DNA of 64,000 nt from CAZJRB01 sp964547995. Its GTDB lineage: Bacteria > Planctomycetota > Planctomycetia > Pirellulales > Thermoguttaceae. Position numbers and translations under genes: made by a program. A model generated the notes under the pieces. The model was not told where the DNA came from. It did not search any database and was given only the letters and a program-made list of their open reading frames with translations. Location of the stretch: assembly GCA_964547995.1 (NCBI GenBank), contig CAZJRB010000008.1, forward strand, positions 43,926-107,925. The letters run 5' to 3'. Positions 44,094-51,214 of the stretch are shown piece by piece; the first letter of the stretch is position 1; each line of letters starts with the position of its first letter.

Positions 44094-44840
44094 CTACAGG
44101 AACAATCCGAGAATCATGACCTGGGAGAAGACGATCCCGACAGTCATCACCGACAATTCGGTAGCCAGGACGCCGACGCCGAGCCAGTGGATCCAGTCGC
44201 GGCGGATTCCGCTTCGAAAATCGCGGACGGCGGTGACCAAGAGAACCGCCAACAGGACCGGTAGCAATGGAAACACACAGAACTGAAGGAAATAGGAAAC
44301 CGCAAAGCACCAGAAGAGGACTTTCCAGCGGCGACCGTCCCGAACCTCCCGTGCGGCGTAAACCCACGCGCCAGCGAGCACCATATTACAGGACACCCAG
44401 ATAACTAGCCCCGGGATTTTGTCGCCGCCGCCGACAAGAAGCAACAGGAGCATGAAACTGTATTGCGTCAACGTCGAGAACGCGTGGAGGGCAGTCATCC
44501 AGTGGCCTGGTTGGAGTCGCCCCTGCATGCCGCGCCACCAGGCCCTCGCCAGCACGGTAAATCCCACGAGCGTTGCCGACTGGGCCAACATGACCACGAA
44601 ACGCGTACACTCGAAAAAGATATTGAGCCCCCTGACCTCCCCTTGGGCAAACTGCCCTTGGGCTGCCACGCCGAACTTCAGCAGGACGGCTAAGGCGGCT
44701 GTCCAGCCGAGTAGGTGAATGATCCCCAGTCGCGGCGGGCAGAAGTGTTCCATGAACGGCGAGCCGGAGACGATGGAGTCTTCGCCCGGGGGTTCGGTTG
44801 GAATCGGCTCGGGGAAGAGGTCGGCGTCGGATTCGTTCAT
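44094..44840 (-). CDS. Integral membrane protein of unknown function
   Basis: A polar, acidic N-terminus of about 37 residues (NESDADLFPEPIPTEPPGED) precedes six hydrophobic segments, among them IIHLLGWTAALAVLLKFGVA, TQYSFMLLLLLVGGGDK and FCVFPLLPVLLAVLLVTAV. No family signature was recognised. The layout is common for planctomycete-specific membrane proteins. It lies between parS sites at 43976 and 44879. Confidence 0.75.
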   Translation of the reverse strand: MNESDADLFPEPIPTEPPGEDSIVSGSPFMEHFCPPRLGIIHLLGWTAALAVLLKFGVAAQGQFAQGEVRGLNIFFECTRFVVMLAQSATLVGFTVLARAWWRGMQGRLQPGHWMTALHAFSTLTQYSFMLLLLLVGGGDKIPGLVIWVSCNMVLAGAWVYAAREVRDGRRWKVLFWCFAVSYFLQFCVFPLLPVLLAVLLVTAVRDFRSGIRRDWIHWLGVGVLATELSVMTVGIVFSQVMILGLFL

Positions 44841-44878
44841 AGTACCGGCTTGGCAGTTTCGTTGCGGCGGCGCGCGTC

Positions 44879-44894
44879 GGTTTCACGTGAAACA
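44879..44894. promoter_or_regulatory. parS site (one mismatch)
   Basis: GGTTTCACGTGAAACA differs from the consensus only at the first base. It lies 39 bases upstream of the membrane-protein start. Confidence 0.92.
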
Positions 44895-44987
44895 TGATAC
44901 CGCCGAAACGCGCCGGAAGGAAGGACATGCCGTAACATGGTGCTTGCGGCCGTTTCCCCGCTTCTCCGCGAGGCGTTGCCTCCCGGC

Positions 44988-45031
44988 TACTTCCCTCTGC
45001 CCTCTTCCCTCTTCCCTCTACTCCCTCTACT
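44988..45031. repeat. Degenerate CTTCCCTC tract
   Basis: A pyrimidine tract of CCCTCTTCCCTC and CCCTCTACT units abuts the stop codon of the DUF1015 gene. It belongs with the other short-unit tracts of the window. Confidence 0.7.
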
Positions 45032-46331
45032 CCAACGGATTGATGACCAACCCGCTGAGCAGCTTCGGATAAAAGTAGGTGCTCTTCGAAGGCATGCGTT
45101 CGCCGGAGAGGCTGATGTCGCGGACGTGCTGCAAGGTGGCCGGCATGACGATCGCCGCCAGCGGATACTCGCCCGACCGGCAACCTTCGACCACCTCGTC
45201 GACCAGGTGGACGTACTCGGGCTTCGGCAGGTCCGGGCAGCCGAGCAGGTCGGCAACGATGAGCCGGTGGAGGATGGCGACGCCGAGCCCCTGCCATTGC
45301 TCGTTGTGGTCCTTGGCGACCTCGGCCATCCGCCGGCGGCCGGCGCCGGTCAGCGTGACGATCGTCCAACGGTTGTCCTTCCCGGTGAATAGCCCGATGG
45401 CGGCCTGGTCGTCGGCCGTCTCGACGTCTTCCCAGACCTCGGCGGCCAGCTTGGGGCCCTCACCGGCCGGCCGGGCCGTGAAATTCTCGCCCAGCCGGGC
45501 GATCAGCTCCCCGGCGGTCATCTCGGGAATGCCCCGAAAGAGCCGGTGCGTCGGCAGCATGATCATGCCGGGGTCGTCCATCGCCACGCACATCATCAGG
45601 ACGAAGTTGGCGGGGTGTTCCTTCGAGAGGAAGCCGCTTTGCCGGACCTGATCGCAGTAGTTGCACGCGGTCTCGTAGCGGTGATGGCCGTCGGCCACAA
45701 AGAGCGGCTTGGGGCCCACGGCGGCCGACAGCGCCGAGATGACCCCGACGCCGGTGACCGGCCAGACGCGGTGGACCACGCCGAGGTGATCGGTGGCCTC
45801 GACCGGTGTCTGGTCGGCGATTGCCTCTTCGAGGATGTTTTGGGCGTCGCCCGTCTCGTCGGGATACAGGCCGAAGATCTGGCTGAGGTTGGCCCGGCAA
45901 ACGGTCATCAGGGCCAGCCGGTCGACCTTGGGGCCGGTCATGGTCTCCTCATGGGGAAAGACGAATCCCTCGCCAAAAGGCGACAGCCGCAGCCGGCACA
46001 TGAACCCGCGCCGGGTGTAGGTCGTGCCCGCGTAGGTGAAGACCTGGTGATAGACGTAGACGGCCGGATCGGCTTCGGTGAACAGAACCCCTTCGGCCTG
46101 CCAGTTTTTCAGGAATCGGGCGGCCCGCGTGTAGCGGTTGTTGGCCTCGTCGTCGTCGCCCGGCTCCATCCGGTTGAGGATCAAGCGGACGACGTTGCAC
46201 GGGTGCCTCTTGTAGAGTTCGGTCTGCAACTCGTCTGAGATGACGTCGTACGGGGGCGCGACCACGTCGCTCAAGGAACCGACGTGGCCCAGATCGTAAC
46301 GGATTCCGCGGAAGGCCTGGATTTCCGGCAT
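45027..46331 (-). CDS. DUF1015 family protein
   Basis: The 434-residue protein matches the DUF1015 family over its length: AFRGIRYDLGHVGSLSDVVA with PPYDVIS, NVVRLILN, RGFMCRLRLSPFGEGFVFPH, KPLFVADGHHRYETACNYCD and a C-terminal SKSTYFYPKLLSGLVINPL. The HHRYET motif is the most conserved part. The biochemical role is unsettled; some relatives are linked to amino-acid or serine metabolism. It ends in a pyrimidine tract and is followed upstream by a G-rich tract before ahcY. Confidence 0.9.
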   Translation of the reverse strand: MPEIQAFRGIRYDLGHVGSLSDVVAPPYDVISDELQTELYKRHPCNVVRLILNRMEPGDDDEANNRYTRAARFLKNWQAEGVLFTEADPAVYVYHQVFTYAGTTYTRRGFMCRLRLSPFGEGFVFPHEETMTGPKVDRLALMTVCRANLSQIFGLYPDETGDAQNILEEAIADQTPVEATDHLGVVHRVWPVTGVGVISALSAAVGPKPLFVADGHHRYETACNYCDQVRQSGFLSKEHPANFVLMMCVAMDDPGMIMLPTHRLFRGIPEMTAGELIARLGENFTARPAGEGPKLAAEVWEDVETADDQAAIGLFTGKDNRWTIVTLTGAGRRRMAEVAKDHNEQWQGLGVAILHRLIVADLLGCPDLPKPEYVHLVDEVVEGCRSGEYPLAAIVMPATLQHVRDISLSGERMPSKSTYFYPKLLSGLVINPLE

Positions 46332-46502
46332 GTGGGGCTAGGGGTTGGGGGTTAGGAACTGGCTGCTAGGGGGTTGGGAACTGGGGGCTAAGGGGTTGGG
46401 GGCTAGCAAGACCGATTCCTTAAGCGGGCGATCAATGCTGCTGGTGATCGACGCATGACTCGTTCCGTGAACCCTAATCCCTAATCCCCAGCCCCTAATC
46501 CC
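46332..46502. repeat. G-rich degenerate tract facing its C-rich complement
   Basis: 46333-46410 contains repeated GGGGCTAGGGGTTGGGG-like units, and 46470-46502 contains the complementary CCCTAATCCC units (CCCTAATCCCTAATCCCC). The two could pair into a long imperfect hairpin, or the G-rich strand could form quadruplexes. It lies between ahcY and DUF1015. Confidence 0.75.
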
Positions 46503-47930
46503 TCAGTATCGATAGTAATCCGGCTTGAACGGCCCGTCCTTGGGAATCCCCAGGTAGTCGGCCTGGACCTGCGTCAGCTTGTCGAGTTTCACGCCCAGTT
46601 GTTCGATGTGTACCCGGGCGACCTCCTCGTCGAGTTCCTTCGGCAGGGTGTGTACGCCGATGGGGTACTTCTCCGGCTGGGTCCACAGGGCGATTTGGGC
46701 AAGGACCTGGTTGCTGAACGAGTTCGACATGACGAACGAGGGATGGCCGGTCGCGCAGCCCAGGTTGACCAGCCGCCCCTCGGCCAACAATATAATGGAG
46801 TGGCCGTCGGGGAACGTGTAGTGGTCGACCAGCGGCTTGATGTTCCGTTTCTGGATGCCGGGATAGCCGACCAGCCCCGCCACGTCGATCTCGAGATCGA
46901 AGTGTCCGATGTTGCAGACGATCGCGTCGTTGGGCATCCGCTCCATGTGCTCGGGGCGGATGACGTCGCGGCAGCCGGTGGCGGTCACGAAGATGTTCCC
47001 CTGCGGCGCGGCCTCGGCCATGGTCGTCACCTCGAACCCTTCCATGGCGGCCTGGAGAGCGCAGATGGGATCGATCTCGGTGACGATCACCCTGGCGCCG
47101 TACGCCCGCATCGATTGAGCACATCCCTTGCCGACGTCGCCGTAGCCGGCCACCACGACGACCTTGCCGGCGACCATGACGTCGGTCCCCCGCTTGATTC
47201 CGTCGGCCAGCGACTCGCGGCAGCCGTAGAGATTGTCGAACTTGCTCTTGGTGACCGAGTCATTGACGTTGATGGCCGGAACGAGCAGCTCGCCCCGTTC
47301 GTGCATCTGGTAGAGCCGGTGGACGCCGGTGGTGGTTTCCTCCGAGAGCCCTCGCCACCCGTCGGCCACCCTGTGCCAGAACTGCGGGTCCTCGGCAAGG
47401 GTCTCCTTGAGCAGGCGGTTGACGATCTGCAAATCCGGGTTGTCGGTCGGTTTGTCCAGGACCGCCGGGTTTTCCTCGGCCTGGTATCCGAGGTGGACGA
47501 TCAGCGTGGCATCCCCGCCGTCGTCGACGATCAGGTTCAGCCCGCGGCCGTCGGCGAAGATGATCGTCTGCTTGACACACCACCAATAGTCCTCGTCCGT
47601 TTCCCCCTTCCAGGCGTAAACGGGAACCCCCCGGGCAGCGATGGCGGCGGCGGCGTGATCCTGGGTCGAGAACTTGTTGCAACTGCTCCATTGCACGTCC
47701 GCGCCCAACTCAAGCAGCGTCTCGATCAAGACGGCCGTTTGGATCGTCATGTGCAGACAGCCGGTCACGTGGGCGCCGGCCAGCGGCTTGCTCTTGCCGT
47801 ACTTCTTCCGCAAGGCCATCAGGCCGGGCATCTCGTTCTCGGCCAGATCGATTTCCCTGCGGCCGAAATCGGCCAGTTCGATATCGGCGACCTTGTATTG
47901 CATCTTTGTCTCGACTTCTGCTTGCGACAC
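46503..47930 (-). CDS. ahcY: Adenosylhomocysteinase
   Basis: AhcY splits S-adenosylhomocysteine into adenosine and homocysteine, recycling the product of methylation. Visible features are AGAHVTGCLHMTIQTAVLIE, WSSCNKFSTQDHAAAAIA, NVNDSVTKSKFDNLYGCRES and the NAD site VVAGYGDVGKGCAQSMRAYG. The C-terminus DKLTQVQADYLGIPKDGPFK with PDYYRY is diagnostic. GTG 47930 is the start, with AAGGAG upstream; the longer frame to 48224 would cross the opposite promoter. The 475-residue length matches the long AhcY type. Confidence 0.96.
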   Translation of the reverse strand: MSQAEVETKMQYKVADIELADFGRREIDLAENEMPGLMALRKKYGKSKPLAGAHVTGCLHMTIQTAVLIETLLELGADVQWSSCNKFSTQDHAAAAIAARGVPVYAWKGETDEDYWWCVKQTIIFADGRGLNLIVDDGGDATLIVHLGYQAEENPAVLDKPTDNPDLQIVNRLLKETLAEDPQFWHRVADGWRGLSEETTTGVHRLYQMHERGELLVPAINVNDSVTKSKFDNLYGCRESLADGIKRGTDVMVAGKVVVVAGYGDVGKGCAQSMRAYGARVIVTEIDPICALQAAMEGFEVTTMAEAAPQGNIFVTATGCRDVIRPEHMERMPNDAIVCNIGHFDLEIDVAGLVGYPGIQKRNIKPLVDHYTFPDGHSIILLAEGRLVNLGCATGHPSFVMSNSFSNQVLAQIALWTQPEKYPIGVHTLPKELDEEVARVHIEQLGVKLDKLTQVQADYLGIPKDGPFKPDYYRY

Positions 47931-47993
47931 GGGGATCTCCTTTTCCGGAAAACCTAGGCCATCGGTCCTCAGTCCAGTTGACAAGAATAAGGC

Positions 47994-48023
47994 ATGATAA
48001 GCGTTTTGGCCCTTCTTTGGCAA
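47994..48023 (-). promoter_or_regulatory. Candidate ahcY promoter
   Basis: On the minus strand TTGCCA (48023-48018) and TATCAT (47999-47994) are spaced by 18 bp, about 65 bases before the ahcY start. Confidence 0.35.
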
Positions 48024-48114
48024 GAGGACACGGTTCTCGGCAGGGTGCGCTCGAAGCGAAGACCACATAATTCCCGGGACACAAGAGACTCGACCAGTCG
48101 GAGAGGACCCCCAC

Positions 48115-48142
48115 TTGACAGGGGCAGTTCTGTCCGTACAAT
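48115..48142 (+). promoter_or_regulatory. Strong sigma70-type promoter of the Panacea module
   Basis: TTGACA at 48115-48120 and TACAAT at 48137-48142 are spaced by 16 bp. GACAGGGGCAGTTCTGTC spans the spacer as an inverted pair (GACAG / CTGTC), which could be a site for autoregulation by the antitoxin. Confidence 0.6.
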
Positions 48143-48207
48143 GGAGTAGACCTGGACCGAACCGCCAGACGCGGATTTGCGTCTGCGGGTTAAAGGAGAA
48201 AAGAGGC

Positions 48208-48753
48208 ATGTTTCGTTTCCCCATTCGGAAGACGATTGAGGCTGCCGGCGTGCTGGCGGGTTTTGAGCACTCCCTGCGGATCAGCCGATTACGGCTCCTG
48301 AAGCTCCTTTACATTGCAGACAGGGAAAGCCTGAAAGAGACCGGCAGGCCAATGCTGGGTGTGAAAGCGGTTGCCATGGACCATGGCCCGCTCCACAGCG
48401 AGGTATTTGACCTGGTGAAAGGCGAGCACATTCAGGAGCCTGCCTGGTCCCGGTTTTTCCGCAACGCCGGCTACCACGTGGAACGCATCGCCGACCCGGG
48501 CCGGGCAAGCCTTTCGCGCTACGAGATCGAGAAACTCACCGAAGTATCCGAGCGGTTCAGTCCACTGGACGATTGGCAGGTAGCCGATGAGACGCACAAG
48601 TTCGGCGAATGGGAAAAGAACGCAGAGAAAGGTACGTCACGTCCAATACCGTTCGAGGACATCATTGACGCTGTTGGCCGATCGTCCGACAAGGCAGCGA
48701 TCCTCCAGGATGCAAGAGACAAGGCTACCGCCGACCGGTTGTTCGGCCCATGA
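48208..48753 (+). CDS. Panacea-domain (DUF4065, SocA-like) antitoxin candidate
   Basis: The sequence SRLRLLKLLYIADRESLKET, AMDHGPLHSEVFDLVKG and LSRYEIEKLTEVSERFSPL is the Panacea/DUF4065 pattern. Proteins with this domain neutralise many unrelated small toxins and include the ClpXP adaptor-like SocA. AAAGGAG lies before ATG 48208, and a TTGACA/TACAAT promoter sits 66 bases upstream. The stop overlaps the next start (ATGA), so the pair is translated together. The 181-residue length fits. The module is flanked by ahcY and a palindromic element, typical of an acquired locus. Confidence 0.85.
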   Translation: MFRFPIRKTIEAAGVLAGFEHSLRISRLRLLKLLYIADRESLKETGRPMLGVKAVAMDHGPLHSEVFDLVKGEHIQEPAWSRFFRNAGYHVERIADPGRASLSRYEIEKLTEVSERFSPLDDWQVADETHKFGEWEKNAEKGTSRPIPFEDIIDAVGRSSDKAAILQDARDKATADRLFGP

Positions 48754-49148
48754 GCACACTGAATACCGGGGATACTCTGCGCGTCAAAGAACCGGGCTTG
48801 AGCTATGACGCTCACCTGTGGATTGTGCTGTCGAAGCCGGAACTTGACTCCACCCATATTCTGATCGCCAATCTCACATCATGGCGAGCCGACAAGGATC
48901 AGACGTGTGTACTGGATTTGGGCGATCATCCATATATCAAGAAGAAGACATGTGTGAATTACGCCGATTCCAAGATCGTCAGCCAAGAGAACATCGCCAA
49001 GCTTTTCGAGGCAGATTTGGTTGAGAAGGACACGCCGGTTGAGATACCGCTTCTTCAACGCATTCGTGAAGGTGCCATGCAATCCCGGTTCACCCCGCTT
49101 GACCATGCGCAATTGCTTATTGATCAAGGATTGGTCGCGGCGGACTGA
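48750..49148 (+). CDS. Partner of the Panacea antitoxin, candidate toxin
   Basis: This 132-residue protein is encoded in a four-base overlap with the Panacea gene. I do not recognise the family firmly. The first 80 residues look like a small beta-barrel (HLWIVLSKPELDSTHILIAN, CVLDLGDHPYIKKKTCVNYA) and recall MazF/PemK-like proteins, with helices at the end. Position, overlap and size fit the toxin of a Panacea module. Toxicity is inferred only from context. Confidence 0.65.
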   Translation: MSTLNTGDTLRVKEPGLSYDAHLWIVLSKPELDSTHILIANLTSWRADKDQTCVLDLGDHPYIKKKTCVNYADSKIVSQENIAKLFEADLVEKDTPVEIPLLQRIREGAMQSRFTPLDHAQLLIDQGLVAAD

Positions 49149-49171
49149 TTACCTTACGATGCCACCAAGGG

Positions 49172-49307
49172 GCGGCCGATAAATAACTTTCCGATTTGGA
49201 TTGAAAGTAGGGGGCACCCGCCCCCGGCACTTGGCTCGTTCGGTTATGGGCCGGGGGCAGGTGCCCCCTTCTTTGTTCTTGAATCCGGGAAGTTATTTAT
49301 CGGCCGC
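49172..49307. repeat. Nested palindromic element containing a CCGGGGGC pair; supplies the trpF stop
   Basis: Outer arms 49172-49189 and 49290-49307 (GCGGCCGATAAATAACTT and complement) are perfect 18-bp inverted repeats. Inside, at 49209-49228 and 49249-49272, lies a facing pair of the CCGGGGGC-GTGCCCCC repeat. The right outer arm contains the TAA stop and the last codons of trpF. Confidence 0.93.
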
Positions 49308-49968
49308 TCCCAAACGCTTCCCTCGCAGCACGGGCAAATTCCGTCACGGCGGCCGGGTCTTTCCGCCCGGGACTCGACTCGACCCCGCTGGCCGTATCGA
49401 CGGCCGCCGGCCGGGCCGTGCGGATCGCCTCGGCCACGTTCTGCGGCGTAAGCCCCCCGGCCAGCACCAACGGGGGGATCGGTTCCTCAGGCCGAATTGC
49501 CTGGTAGGTCGTGAGCACTTCCCAGTCGACCACCTGGCCGGTTCCCCCGTAGACTCCTTCTAAATGGGCATCGATCAGCGTCATACACGGCATGCACTGC
49601 AAGTGCTGGCAATGCCGAAGATACGAGCCCACCGGGTAGAGGTAGTCCGACCCGAGCCGGAACGCCCGCATCACCGGCCGAGGGCTCAACTCGCCCAACA
49701 TCGCCGGCGGCTCGTCGCCATGGAGTTGGATCAGATTCAGTCCCAACTCGTCGTAAAGCCGGCGAATTTCTTCGGCCTCCGCGTTGACAAACAGTCCCAC
49801 CTTGACGATTTCGGCAGGCAACATGTCGACAATTCGTCGGGCGTTTTCCAGATCCACGCAGCGGGGGCTTTTCGGATAGAAATTCAGCCCGACCGCATCG
49901 GCCCCCGCCGCCGCGACCATCCGGGCATCGTTCGTGTTGGTAATGCCGCAGATCTTGATTTGGAACAT
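49297..49968 (-). CDS. trpF: Phosphoribosylanthranilate isomerase
   Basis: TrpF catalyses the Amadori rearrangement of N-(5'-phosphoribosyl)anthranilate in tryptophan synthesis. QIKICGITNTNDARMVAAAG contains the catalytic cysteine, LIQLHGDEPP follows, and MTLIDAH supplies the catalytic aspartate. PLVLAGGLTPQNVAEAI and AAVDTASGVESSPGRKDPAA form the phosphate site. The 223-residue length is normal. It is not in a trp operon here. Its last residues (GSGR) and stop codon lie in the arm of a palindromic element. Confidence 0.95.
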   Translation of the reverse strand: MFQIKICGITNTNDARMVAAAGADAVGLNFYPKSPRCVDLENARRIVDMLPAEIVKVGLFVNAEAEEIRRLYDELGLNLIQLHGDEPPAMLGELSPRPVMRAFRLGSDYLYPVGSYLRHCQHLQCMPCMTLIDAHLEGVYGGTGQVVDWEVLTTYQAIRPEEPIPPLVLAGGLTPQNVAEAIRTARPAAVDTASGVESSPGRKDPAAVTEFARAAREAFGSGR

Positions 49969-50030
49969 CAGGGAGTCACGCGATTGTACTGCTATCAGCG
50001 ACGTTCTGGTTTCGGCTCTGTTGTCTTTCA

Positions 50031-50124
50031 GCTCATAACCGCGTCCCAGCGCGAAGAGCCGGGGGCTAACGATTGGCCTCAGCGGCGACGCGAAGCGGCG
50101 GTCGTTGCATGCCTTGGTTATGCC
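50031..50124 (-). other. attC-like site downstream of the zinc-ribbon gene
   Basis: On the minus strand, 32 bases after the gene stop, GGCATAAC (50124-50117) opens a GC-rich stem region with AACGA / TCGTT inner arms. It is followed by GTTAGCC (50070-50064) and GTTATGAGC (50039-50031) as candidate right cores. GGCATAAC is the exact complement of GTTATGCC at 50691-50684, as expected for an integron cassette's own two ends. Confidence 0.4.
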
Positions 50125-50155
50125 TAACTTAACCTACAATTCGGTCCTTCTCTAA

Positions 50156-50671
50156 TCAAGTCAATTGATCGAGTTTCTCTAAGTATTCGTGTACCTTCGG
50201 CTGAAGGGAGTCTTCCTTTCCCGCCATTTGCTCTCGGCGGCTGGTGAAGTGCCATGTGCCACCGTACTTGCTCTCGAAATCGGGGTCGTTCACCCGAAGC
50301 TGAAGTCCGCGGTCGCCGCAGTCAATGATCATCTGTTTTCTGGCACCTTGACTAAACCACTCATGACTGCATCGCGTGCAACGGAATCCGTAGGCAGTCA
50401 TCGGAGTCACAGGTCCAGGTGGATCCAATTTATGGGGGATCTCGGCTACGAACGTTCCTCGCTCAACAGACCTGCTTTTGCAGACAGGGCAACGCTCACC
50501 GGGATGAGCACGGTCCTCAGCCAGCATCTGATAAGGCCGCCAATCAGCATCGCTACGATACGGTTCGGAAGGAGTCCCCAGGCCGCTGCTGCCACAGCGG
50601 AGGCACTCCTGCGCGTCTTCAGGACACCCAGCGCCGCATGAAGGACAACGTCTTATCCTATCCCATCCCAC
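50156..50671 (-). CDS. Zinc-ribbon protein of unknown function
   Basis: Three pairs of CxxC-type motifs are visible: CPSCGAGCPEDAQECLRCG at the N-terminus, CPVCKSRSVERG in the middle and FRCTRCSHEWFSQG further on. Two or more zinc ribbons are therefore likely. The C-terminus (PKVHEYLEKLDQLT) is helical. No known family was recognised. ATG 50671 starts a 171-residue product. A promoter lies at 50870-50843, 170 bases upstream. The gene is bounded by attC-like core sequences and looks like a mobile cassette. Confidence 0.7.
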   Translation of the reverse strand: MGWDRIRRCPSCGAGCPEDAQECLRCGSSGLGTPSEPYRSDADWRPYQMLAEDRAHPGERCPVCKSRSVERGTFVAEIPHKLDPPGPVTPMTAYGFRCTRCSHEWFSQGARKQMIIDCGDRGLQLRVNDPDFESKYGGTWHFTSRREQMAGKEDSLQPKVHEYLEKLDQLT

Positions 50672-50683
50672 TTCTGCTCTCTT

Positions 50684-50748
50684 GGCATAACATTGGATTG
50701 AACAGTTCCGCGCTATGGCTTAACCCGCCTTGGCGCGCCTGTTAAGCC
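50684..50748 (-). other. attC-like site upstream of the zinc-ribbon gene
   Basis: Read on the minus strand it starts GGCTTAAC (consensus RYYYAAC), contains the inverted GTTAAGCC and ends AATGTTATGCC, 13 bases before the gene start region. It would be the 3' site of a preceding cassette. The match to attC architecture is partial. Confidence 0.35.
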
Positions 50749-50842
50749 ACCTCTCCAATCAGCGTCAAGGCCGGAGCCAAGTTGTTAAGGACTCGATGCT
50801 TCCGCGATGTGCGCGCGCTTAGCGCGGCGGCCTATCAGGCGC

Positions 50843-50870
50843 AGTATAAGCGGTCCCCGCCAAAAGTCAA
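50843..50870 (-). promoter_or_regulatory. Sigma70-type promoter upstream of the zinc-ribbon gene
   Basis: TTGACT (50870-50865) and TATACT (50848-50843) on the minus strand are spaced by 16 bp. Confidence 0.5.
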
Positions 50871-51214
50871 AGAATATCTGCGGGGCCCCAGAATCCCCTA
50901 CTTCAGGTCGGTCTTCCCGACGTGAACAAGACGATGCCCAAGCATATCGACCGCTGCCTGGCACTGCTCCAAGACAATGTATCCCAACAGGGGCTCGTAG
51001 TTACCATCGCCCCCGCCAAATGGTGGTATTACCCCTGCCAGCATTGTAGCCCTGCCACTGCAAATAAACAAGCGACTTCGTCCCCCCCACGTTGCATTGG
51101 AGCCGGGGGGCCGGTTATGCCGAGTTTATGGAATGGAGCGTTAGGCACTGGGCTCGGGGTCTGTTTCCCCGAATGTCAAACTGGGCAGATCAGCGTACAC
51201 AGAGAAATTGAGTC

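Larger units (their letters stand above)
50672..51214. other. 543-base region with attC-like cores and a promoter
   Basis: The region holds the palindrome GGCTTAAC / GTTAAGCC (50717-50748), the core GGCATAAC at 50684-50691, a minus-strand promoter at 50843-50870 and GCGTTAGGC near 51149. The open frame on the plus strand from 50922 has no protein character. No other gene is seen. Confidence 0.5.

Noticed and set aside
42409..44894. Chromosomal origin oriC inside the window
   Set aside because: parS sites are present but no DnaA-box cluster, dnaA, dnaN or gidA gene was seen.
47931..48114. SAH riboswitch upstream of ahcY
   Set aside because: I could not find the conserved core of the SAH riboswitch on the minus strand; only a plain promoter is visible.
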